A stretch of DNA of 32,138 nucleotides, taken from NCBI RefSeq assembly GCF_001672775.1, contig NZ_LZKJ01000031.1, positions 1 to 32,138 on the forward strand, in the 5' to 3' direction. Positions 9,979 through 18,849 of this stretch are shown in pieces. The notes below the pieces were generated by a model that saw only the letters and a list, made by a program, of their open reading frames with translations, was not told the DNA's origin and did not search any database. Position numbers and translations under genes: made by a program. Numbering within the stretch: position 1 is the stretch's first letter; each line of letters begins with the position of its first letter. This DNA comes from Mycobacterium kyorinense. GTDB lineage: Bacteria; Actinomycetota; Actinomycetes; Mycobacteriales; Mycobacteriaceae.

Positions 9979-10205
9979 CCGCTGGTAGTCGGCAGCGGCG
10001 TCAACATCACGGATGCGTCTCATCTGGGAGTTCGGCGTCGACACGCCCGGCGGATAGCGGGGAGCGACTGTCGCGGCGGCCATACTTTGATGTCGAGGGC
10101 GAAGACGACAGCACGTCCAAACGCGTATGCTCACAAGCACTCGGCCTGAGCAAACGCGGCTGCCAGGCAGCCACCGAACGAGCGCGATCGGCGAGAGGAA
10201 GCATC

Positions 10206-10838
10206 GTGGGCGATCAACCGCGTCAGGACCAGTTGGACCTCGGGTCTGGCCTCACGATCGGAGACGACGCCACCACGCATTCCGACGCGCCGAGCGAGCC
10301 GGTGCAGGGCGGGTTGTTTCCCGATGACTCGGTGCCCGACGAGTTGGTGGGCTATCGCGGCCCGAGCGCCTGCCAGATCGCCGGCATCACCTACCGCCAA
10401 CTGGACTACTGGGCCCGCACTTCGCTGGTGGTGCCGTCGATCCGCAGCGCCGCCGGATCCGGCAGCCAGCGGCTCTACTCGTTCAAGGACATTCTGGTCC
10501 TCAAGATCGTCAAACGACTGCTCGACACCGGAATCTCGCTGCACAACATCCGCGTCGCCGTCGACCATTTGCGCCAGCGCGGCGTGCAGGATCTGGCCAA
10601 CATCACGCTGTTCTCCGACGGCACCACGGTCTACGAGTGCACGTCGGCCGAAGAGGTGGTCGACCTGCTGCAGGGGGGCCAGGGCGTCTTCGGCATCGCC
10701 GTATCCGGTGCGATGCGTGAGTTGACCGGCGCTATCGCCGACTTCCCCGGCGAGCGCGCCGACGGCGGCGAGTCCATCGCCGCGCCGGAAGACGAGTTGG
10801 CGTCCCGTCGCAAACACCGCGACCGCAAGATCGGCTGA
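10206..10838 (+). CDS. resR: MerR-family regulator, ResR-like
   Basis: Orthologue of Rv1830, in which variants in clinical M. tuberculosis isolates have been linked to antibiotic resilience and faster regrowth. 210 residues: a variable N-terminus of about 45 residues, then a MerR helix-turn-helix (about 50-115) with CQIAGITYRQLDYWARTSLV, SQRLYSFKDILVLKIVKRLL and TGISLHNIRVAVDHLRQRG, then a C-terminal domain and a basic tail (RRKHRDRKIG). No metal-binding cysteines are seen. The GTG at 10206 has a strong gagaggaag (about 10193-10201). The 227-bp upstream gap contains gtatgct (about 10126-10132), a possible -10 element. Confidence 0.92.
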   Translation: MGDQPRQDQLDLGSGLTIGDDATTHSDAPSEPVQGGLFPDDSVPDELVGYRGPSACQIAGITYRQLDYWARTSLVVPSIRSAAGSGSQRLYSFKDILVLKIVKRLLDTGISLHNIRVAVDHLRQRGVQDLANITLFSDGTTVYECTSAEEVVDLLQGGQGVFGIAVSGAMRELTGAIADFPGERADGGESIAAPEDELASRRKHRDRKIG

Positions 10839-10858
10839 CACCGCCTCCGCTTTTCTCC

Positions 10859-10920
10859 CGCGAGCGTGCGTGTCCCCGGTCGACACGCCGCGCCGCAAAC
10901 CGGGTTTGCGCACCCTCGCG
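10859..10920 (+). repeat. 62-bp dispersed intergenic repeat, copy 2
   Basis: Second copy of the element at 2417-2478, in the opposite orientation. Terminal inverted repeats cgcgagcgtgcg and cgcaccctcgcg pair at 11 of 12 positions. The centre differs from copy 1 and contains its own palindrome, gcaaaccgggtttgc (10894-10908). It lies 21 nt past the resR stop and directly upstream of the gcvP riboswitch promoter, so a terminator-like role for the resR transcript is possible. Confidence 0.8.
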
Positions 10921-10940
10921 CCCGGCATAGGCGCCCCCGG

Positions 10941-10946
10941 TAAACT
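10941..10946 (+). promoter_or_regulatory. Predicted -10 element of the gcvP riboswitch transcript
   Basis: The hexamer taaact fits the mycobacterial SigA -10 pattern TANNNT and lies 23 nt upstream of the first glycine aptamer, implying transcription starts near 10953. No clear -35 element is visible. Confidence 0.5.
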
Positions 10947-10968
10947 GGGCCCCGCATCGCCCCTCATG

Positions 10969-11173
10969 CGGGAGAGTTCCGTGACGGCCAGCCACGGACG
11001 CCGAAGGAGCAATACCTCTCCGTCAACCTCTCAGGCACCCGGACCGCGCGAGATAACGATGCCTCTGGAAAGCGGTGACTGCCCATCGCGGCTATCACCC
11101 GCCGATGGGGAAAGGCGCCGCGAGCAGGCAGCGCCGAATCTCTCAGGCGCCCAATGCGGGTAGCGACAGAGGG
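10969..11173 (+). ncRNA. Tandem glycine riboswitch upstream of gcvP
   Basis: Two consecutive gcvT-type aptamers. Aptamer I (about 10969-11047) has gcgggagag at the 5' side, the conserved gccgaaggagcaa and cctctcaggcacccggacc blocks, and a gcgg/ccgc closing stem. Aptamer II (about 11062-11172) has cctctggaaagcgg, gcgccgaatctctcaggcgcc and a perfect P1 stem cctctg (11062-11067) with cagagg (11167-11172). The linker agataacga is short, as in cooperative tandem glycine riboswitches. The riboswitch ends about 38 nt before the gcvP GTG. Glycine binding is expected to turn gcvP on; no obvious terminator hairpin lies between, so control may act on translation or through another mechanism. Confidence 0.93.
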
Positions 11174-11211
11174 AGAGGAACATCGTCCTCTGCCCATGTC
11201 AGGAGTCCCGA

Positions 11212-14025
<2,814 letters not shown>

Positions 14026-14051
14026 TGGGGCGACCAGATACGTTCGCTGGG

Positions 14052-14106
14052 CCGCTCACCAAACCGGTTGCTGCCCTTCGCTTTCAGCGACCGCGAAGCT
14101 GAGCGG
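14052..14106 (+). other. Nested inverted repeats after gcvP
   Basis: Stem ccgctca (14052-14058) with tgagcgg (14100-14106) encloses a second stem cttcgc (14076-14081) with gcgaag (14093-14098). It could end the gcvP transcript or be part of the island end. No T-tract follows, so the role is open. Confidence 0.35.
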
Positions 14107-14237
14107 GCAGGATATTCCATGGACGATTCTCCGGATGGTGCGAGGCCGCGGAGATACAGATTTACATACCGGCAACAAATATTGGGCTAACTGTGGGTAC
14201 CAATCACTAGGATCATCCGCAGCTAGGGGGCAAGTAT

Positions 14238-16898
14238 GTGGCTCAGGGGGGCCCAGTGCAAACAAGTAGCGGGTCGGGGTGGCCGATGGTGGGCCGCGAT
14301 GACGAGGTCCGCCGAGCGTTAGCGGCACTCGACGCCGACGTGGCTCACCACGGTGTCGTGTTGGTGGGCGACACCGGTGTCGGCAAATCGACGTTGGCCC
14401 GTGCCATCGCCGAAACTGTCAGGTCGCGCGGACGTCCGGTCCGGTTTGCGTTCGGCACCGAAACCGCGAGTGCGGTGCCCTTCGGCGCATTTTTCTGGTT
14501 GACGCCCCTCGACACGGCGTCTGAACCCGCCGTCATGCTGGCGACCGCCAAAAGCCGGCTGGAGCAGGAAGAAAATCTGGTTCTTGTCGTCGATGACGCC
14601 CAGCTACTCGATCCGTGGTCGGCGTCGTTGGTGTACCACCTCGCTGCCAGTGGCAGCGTGCGAATGATCGTGACAATCCGCTCGGGCGACGTTGTGTCTG
14701 ACACGGTGACAGCGCTGTGGAAAGACGGACTGCTACTTCGTCTACATCTCAAAGCGTTCACCCGGCAGCAATCCGAGGAGCTCATCCGCACCGTCCTCGG
14801 CGGCGCCGTCGAGCCTCGATTAGCCAAAGAGCTGCATGGCCAGACTGCCGGCAACCCGCTCATGCTGCGTGGTTTGTTGAATTCGTCCAAGGAGAGCGGC
14901 GCGCTGGTCTGCACGGAACATGGCTGGCACTTGCGCGGCGCGCTGCATCCAGACCGCGAACTCAACGATCTTCTCGAGTCCCGCCTGCGCTCCATGACCG
15001 CTGGGGAATTGGAGGTCGTAGAGGTCGTTGCCACCGCAGGAGTCCTCAACTGGGAGATCCTGCGCGAAGTTTGCGACTCTGACACAGTGGCGCGCCTTGA
15101 GCGCCTCGGAGTACTCGAATTGGTTACCGACGAATCACACACGGTGGCTCACTTGACCCACCCGGTCTTGGGTGAATCGGCGATCCAACGCGCTGGCGTG
15201 GTGCGCCGGCGGCAGCTCAACGGGATGCTCGCTGAACATCTCCGCAAGCAAATGCACATCCGAGAGCAGCAGACGAATACACCCGACGTGCGCACTCGAA
15301 TTCAACTGGCCCAGTTCATGATGCGAAGCGACCTGGCCCCCGACCTCGAGCTGATCATCGAAGCAGCCGCCAGCGCGGTGTCAATGTCGAACATTGCCTG
15401 CGCCGAGGAACTGGCCAAATTCGCATTCGACCACGGTGGTGGCGTGGCAGCCGCGATCGTGCTAGCTCAGGCGATGAGTTGGAAAGGACTCGGCGACGCC
15501 GCCGAGACTGTGCTTTCCGACGCAGACCCCGACGGCGCCGACGAGTGGCTGATCGCGCAGTGGACGTGTCTGCGGGCCGCGAACCTGTTCTTTGATTGCG
15601 GACGGGTTGCGCAGGCACGGCAGCTCCTCGCTGGCGTGAGAGATCGCGCTGATACACAGGCGGCGGACGACCTCGTCACCGCCATGGAGGGGGTATTTGC
15701 CTGCTTCTCAGGTGATTTCCAGCCCGCGATCGCCCTGGGGCTGTCATTGGGCGGATCCGATGTGCAACCGTTGACAGCGAGGTTGGTAGCTACGGGAACA
15801 TCCTGGGTGTCGGCGCTTACCGGGCGGCCCTGCCAAAGCCACCGCATCACGGAGGTGGTGCAAGCAGCTGTGCCCGACCAACAGGGACCACACCAGTACG
15901 TCATGGCGTTGGCTGAGGTCGTCGCAGCGACGGGCGAGGGCAAATACGTTGCGGCTGAGCGGGTGTGGGAACGCCATGCACCAGCGGCGACGGTGGGGCC
16001 TGAGGCAGACGCCTTTGTCCACGCAATGCTCGGACTCGTGCAGCTTGCCCGCGGTGCGCTGCCAGCTGCCTGTACTGCCTTTCAGGCCTCGAGATTAGCT
16101 ATGGCGCAAGGCTTTCCACCGGGCTGGTTGATGCTTTTATCCGCCTGGCGCGTGCAGGCCGAAGGCGCACGGGGCAACAGCGAAGCTGCCGCTGCCGCGC
16201 TGCGCAGTTCTGAGGAGGCTTACGGACCCCAAGTTGCCGTGTTCTTGCCGGAACTCGAACTCGCCAGGGCATGGCAACAGGCGTCCGTCGGCGAGACAAC
16301 GGCCGCCCAGATGCATTCAGTGCGGGCCGCGCAGATCGCGCAAGCATCCGGGATGAACGCAATCGAGATGCGCGCCTTGCACACTGCTATTCGGTTCGGC
16401 GATCGTTCCTGTGCTGAAAGGATGGCAGAGCTAGGGAAGGCGCTGAACACACCTTTGGCGGAGGCGGTCGCGATGCATGCCCGCGGCGTGGCTGAGCACG
16501 ACGGCGGCCTGCTCGACGATGCGGCTGATCGGTTCGCTGGTATCGGTGCAGTTGCGCTAGCTGCCGACGCGGCGGCCCAAGCAGCGGGAGAACACGCACG
16601 CAACGCTTGCCGCGGTAAGGAGGTAGAGTCGTCGATCCGGGCATACCGGCTGGCCAAGCAGGGCGACATCCGAACGCCTGCCGTCGCCGCCGGGGCGCGA
16701 CCGCTACCGATCACCGACCGTGAAAACGAGATTACGATGCTGGTCGCCGCCGGTTTGTCCAACCGTCAGATCGCCGATCGATTGTGCGTCTCCGTGCGGA
16801 CAGCGGAGGGACACCTTTATCGCATCTTCGCCAAACTCGGCATCAGCCGCCGCGATCAGCTCATTCACTTATTGAATGTGGATCGGCCGTCGGCCTAA
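14238..16898 (+). CDS. LuxR-family STAND ATPase transcriptional regulator
   Basis: 886 residues in the LAL/MalT-like layout. The N-terminal AAA/STAND ATPase has Walker A GDTGVGKST (44-52, Lys50) and Walker B NLVLVVDDAQLLD (Asp119, Asp120). A winged-helix-like region and a long helical, TPR-like repeat section follow (about 330-800, rich in Ala and Leu). The C-terminal LuxR helix-turn-helix (about 820-880) contains LTD-type ITDRENEITMLVAAGLSNRQ, IADRLCVSVRTAEGHLYRIF and KLGISRRDQL. Such proteins couple a ligand or partner signal and ATP to promoter activation, often beside secondary-metabolite genes. The GTG at 14238 has ctaggggg (14224-14231) upstream. It is the first island gene and probably controls the condensation-domain gene after it; the signal is unknown. 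Confidence 0.9.
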   Translation: MAQGGPVQTSSGSGWPMVGRDDEVRRALAALDADVAHHGVVLVGDTGVGKSTLARAIAETVRSRGRPVRFAFGTETASAVPFGAFFWLTPLDTASEPAVMLATAKSRLEQEENLVLVVDDAQLLDPWSASLVYHLAASGSVRMIVTIRSGDVVSDTVTALWKDGLLLRLHLKAFTRQQSEELIRTVLGGAVEPRLAKELHGQTAGNPLMLRGLLNSSKESGALVCTEHGWHLRGALHPDRELNDLLESRLRSMTAGELEVVEVVATAGVLNWEILREVCDSDTVARLERLGVLELVTDESHTVAHLTHPVLGESAIQRAGVVRRRQLNGMLAEHLRKQMHIREQQTNTPDVRTRIQLAQFMMRSDLAPDLELIIEAAASAVSMSNIACAEELAKFAFDHGGGVAAAIVLAQAMSWKGLGDAAETVLSDADPDGADEWLIAQWTCLRAANLFFDCGRVAQARQLLAGVRDRADTQAADDLVTAMEGVFACFSGDFQPAIALGLSLGGSDVQPLTARLVATGTSWVSALTGRPCQSHRITEVVQAAVPDQQGPHQYVMALAEVVAATGEGKYVAAERVWERHAPAATVGPEADAFVHAMLGLVQLARGALPAACTAFQASRLAMAQGFPPGWLMLLSAWRVQAEGARGNSEAAAAALRSSEEAYGPQVAVFLPELELARAWQQASVGETTAAQMHSVRAAQIAQASGMNAIEMRALHTAIRFGDRSCAERMAELGKALNTPLAEAVAMHARGVAEHDGGLLDDAADRFAGIGAVALAADAAAQAAGEHARNACRGKEVESSIRAYRLAKQGDIRTPAVAAGARPLPITDRENEITMLVAAGLSNRQIADRLCVSVRTAEGHLYRIFAKLGISRRDQLIHLLNVDRPSA

Positions 16899-16941
16899 GA
16901 CGACGTCGGCTCGGTTCCGTTGCAGGCGAATATTTTACGTG

Positions 16942-17029
16942 TGTCGGATCCCTACTCCCTGCACGACGCTTCACTACTCAGGGCATGTCGGAGAACTACT
17001 TCAACGATGTCGGACCACTACCTCATGTG
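16942..17029 (+). repeat. Four tandem 22-bp direct repeats
   Basis: Units begin at 16942, 16964, 16986 and 17008, in exact 22-bp register. Units 1, 3 and 4 begin tgtcgga; all carry cctact, actact, actact or actacc at unit positions 10-15. Units 3 and 4 agree at 15 of 22 positions, units 1 and 2 at 14. The period is not a multiple of three, so this is not a coding repeat; it equals about two turns of DNA, placing all copies on the same helix face, as expected for a cooperative protein-binding array. Confidence 0.7.
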
Positions 17030-17088
17030 TGCCCAATCCAATGAAATCTGCTGACGCCACCACGAAGAGGCCGTACGTTCCCGCGCAT

Positions 17089-17103
17089 GAAACCTTAGGT
17101 TTC
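17089..17103. promoter_or_regulatory. Perfect 15-bp palindrome, possible operator
   Basis: gaaacct-t-aggtttc is a perfect 7-bp dyad around one central base, AT-richer than its surroundings. It has the form of a dimeric regulator site but matches no operator I can name. Confidence 0.4.
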
Positions 17104-17261
17104 CTGCTGAGGCGCAGGCCGGGGGGATGTGAGTCAGCCACAGTGCCGAGACCACGACTCAAGTAGTGCACTCGCTGTGCATCATCCACACCCCGAGCCA
17201 ACGCACGAAGGAATGGGGGGTGATGTATCGATCATGGCCGATCGTCTCTCACCGCGGCGCT

Positions 17262-17281
17262 GCAAGGTCAGGCCACCTTGC
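17262..17281. promoter_or_regulatory. Inverted repeat upstream of the condensation-domain gene
   Basis: gcaaggt and accttgc are separated by 6 nt (caggcc), 85 bp upstream of the start. It could be an operator or a leader hairpin; nothing distinguishes the two. Confidence 0.35.
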
Positions 17282-17366
17282 GCGTCAACGGTTGCCGGCG
17301 TGAGCCATAGTGTCGAGCTGCCAGGAACCTTGATGGCGCCACCGTCTGTCGCGGGGGGCTAGCGAA

Positions 17367-18806
17367 TTGGACGGTCGCATCGGAGTCTCGTCTGCGCAGG
17401 AGGCTTTATGGGTTGTCCAGAGATTGGCGCCGAATCTTCCCAACAATATCTCCGGCCATCTTGAAATATCCGGCCCGCTAGATCACCTCGTGATGGATGC
17501 AGCATTACGTCACGTGTGCCGTGAGACTCCGACGCTGCGTGTCAGATTTGGCGAAGACCAACAGGGGGTGCACCAGACACTACGCAGCCCGGAGGCCTGG
17601 AGACCAGAGTTCGTCGACATCAGCCAAACGGATAACCCAGAATCCGTGGCTCGTGGTCTAGTTTCGGACCTGACAAGTCAAGCCTTCGACTTGCGCCATG
17701 ACATCCCGTACAGAGCTGGGCTGATCAGAATCGATGAGTTACGACACGCGTTATTTATCGTTGCTCACCGCATAGTATGCGACGGATTCGGTGTACTAAT
17801 TGCCCTCCGCCGCATATCGGAGGTATACACTGCCCTGAAATCGGGAGACAACCCCTCTCAACCGAAATTTTCAAATCCGGAAATGCTCACGCGAAGTGAT
17901 TCGGCGTACCGAAGTTCTGAAGACTTCATCACCGATAAACAATTCTGGGCCAATTACACCGATGCATGGCCAGACCCGGTAACCATCGCCCAACGCCGAA
18001 CGTGGCCCCGCCACCCGGCGACCCTCCATCAGAGCGTGGAGTTCGCGGGAGAGGCCGCGACTTGCTTGAAAAAAGCAGCAGACGATGTCGGCTTGTCGCT
18101 GCCTCGGTTTTTGACCGCGTCGCTGGTTGGGTGTTTAAGCCGTGCGTCGTGCGCGCCGGAGTTTCCGATTCAGCTAGCGGTCGCTAACCGGCTCGGCGTG
18201 GGGTGGAGTACGCCGTGCATGCTCTCAAATGCTGTTCCGGTGCGGGTCACCGTCTCGCAGGGTGTGGAATTCGTGGATTTTGCCAAGTCGCTCGATCGAG
18301 AGATCGGGACACTGCTTCTCCATACTCGCTATCACATTCCGGAGATTCAATGCGCAACGGACCTGAGAAAGCGCACAAACCGGTTCGGGCCTGTTATCAA
18401 CGTGGTGCCATTTCCCGGCAACCTGGACTTCGCTGGGAGTAGGGGAGCTTTCCTGGGAGCGACGCTCGGGGCCTGCGATGATCTCTCCATCTCCGCATAT
18501 TATGCGCGTGACGCCGACAACGGGGAATCGTGCAGGGTGCACATTCAGATTGACGCAAATGGGCTGCTGTATACCGATCAAGATCTGAGCCGTTTCACCG
18601 ATCAGATGGAGGGCTTTTTGCAGGCTGTTATCGCTGATCCGAAGCAGCGGATCGATCTGGTCGAACTCCTCGATCCGGCCGAGCAGGGTCACAGCGCTGC
18701 CGCAGACAAACGGTGGGGGCTTTGGGGAGGTGGATGGAAGGTGATGTCCGGACACTTCCGCCAACGCGGAAATGGATCACCTGCGCTGCGAGTCAGATCC
18801 AGTTGA
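17367..18806 (+). CDS. Orphan NRPS condensation-domain protein, catalytic His replaced
   Basis: Residues 6-440 form a full nonribosomal peptide synthetase condensation domain: C1 SSAQEALW (8-15), C2 RETPTLRVRF (52-61), C3 region AHRIVCDGFG (133-142), C5-like MLSNAVPVRV (285-294), C7-like RFGPVINVVPFP (339-350), and DLSISAYYARD typical of EntF/DhbF-type N-terminal C domains. The core HHxxxDG reads His134-Arg135-x3-Asp139-Gly140, so the second, catalytic His is Arg. The domain ends at LVELLDPAEQ, where an adenylation domain normally begins; instead a 39-residue tail of unrelated character follows to the stop. No A or T domain is nearby. It may be a degenerate NRPS fragment or a stand-alone protein with a new role. 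The TTG start at 17367 is chosen because homology begins at once and gcggggggc precedes it; a stop lies in frame at 17331. Confidence 0.8.
   Translation: MDGRIGVSSAQEALWVVQRLAPNLPNNISGHLEISGPLDHLVMDAALRHVCRETPTLRVRFGEDQQGVHQTLRSPEAWRPEFVDISQTDNPESVARGLVSDLTSQAFDLRHDIPYRAGLIRIDELRHALFIVAHRIVCDGFGVLIALRRISEVYTALKSGDNPSQPKFSNPEMLTRSDSAYRSSEDFITDKQFWANYTDAWPDPVTIAQRRTWPRHPATLHQSVEFAGEAATCLKKAADDVGLSLPRFLTASLVGCLSRASCAPEFPIQLAVANRLGVGWSTPCMLSNAVPVRVTVSQGVEFVDFAKSLDREIGTLLLHTRYHIPEIQCATDLRKRTNRFGPVINVVPFPGNLDFAGSRGAFLGATLGACDDLSISAYYARDADNGESCRVHIQIDANGLLYTDQDLSRFTDQMEGFLQAVIADPKQRIDLVELLDPAEQGHSAAADKRWGLWGGGWKVMSGHFRQRGNGSPALRVRSS
18756..18771 (+). other. Small hairpin near the end of the condensation-domain gene
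   Basis: ttccgc/gcggaa with a 4-nt loop (caac), within the non-homologous tail of the gene. It has a compact terminator-like stem but lies inside the reading frame and lacks a T-tract. Confidence 0.3.
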
Positions 18807-18825
18807 TGCAACCGGCCCCGCGGCC

Positions 18826-18844
18826 GCGTTCGCCTGATGGGGCG
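18826..18844 (+). repeat. 19-bp direct repeat, right copy
   Basis: Exact copy of 14014-14032 (gcgttcgcctgatggggcg), 20 nt past the condensation-domain stop and 5 nt before the stop of the convergent VWA gene. Here the gcg ttc gcc tga codons are out of context, which marks this as a duplicate of the gcvP end or the remnant of the ancestral junction. Confidence 0.85.
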
Positions 18845-18849
18845 CCGGC

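Larger units (their letters stand above)
16899..17366. promoter_or_regulatory. 468-bp intergenic region rich in repeats and palindromes
   Basis: There is no convincing gene in this gap between the two island genes. It contains, in order, four degenerate 22-bp tandem repeats (16942-17029), a perfect 15-bp palindrome (17089-17103), cgatc/gatcg arms (17229-17233 and 17240-17244), and a 7-bp inverted repeat with a 6-nt spacer (17262-17281). It likely holds the promoter of the condensation-domain gene and binding sites for one or more regulators, the upstream LuxR protein being the obvious candidate. Short open frames here have no codon bias or recognisable product. Confidence 0.6.
14033..18825. 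mobile_element. Putative genomic island inserted at the gcvP 3' end
   Basis: The block between the two 19-bp repeats holds two genes not found at this position in M. tuberculosis, a LuxR-type ATPase regulator and an NRPS condensation-domain protein, plus long intergenic stretches. Base composition is visibly poorer in GC than the flanks, most clearly at 17367-18690, where A- and T-ending codons are frequent. Excision at the repeats would leave gcvP and the VWA gene as convergent neighbours about 12 bp apart, the compact arrangement expected of the ancestor. No integrase, transposase or tRNA is seen, so it is either a degraded element or arrived by homologous or illegitimate recombination. Boundaries are inferred from the repeat. 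Confidence 0.65.

Noticed and set aside
10870..11163. Plus-strand open frame (97 codons) over the riboswitch, similar to the doubtful Rv1831
   Set aside because: It reads through the 62-bp repeat and both glycine aptamers, whose structure explains the sequence; the repeat gives the same spurious SPVDTP peptide on the minus strand near 2420-2480.
16942..17029. CRISPR array for the 22-bp repeats
   Set aside because: The units are contiguous with no spacers, are degenerate, and no cas gene is present.
16784..17166. Short plus-strand frames at the LuxR gene end and in the following gap
   Set aside because: They overlap the LuxR helix-turn-helix or the 22-bp repeats, have no usable ribosome-binding site and disagree with each other in frame.
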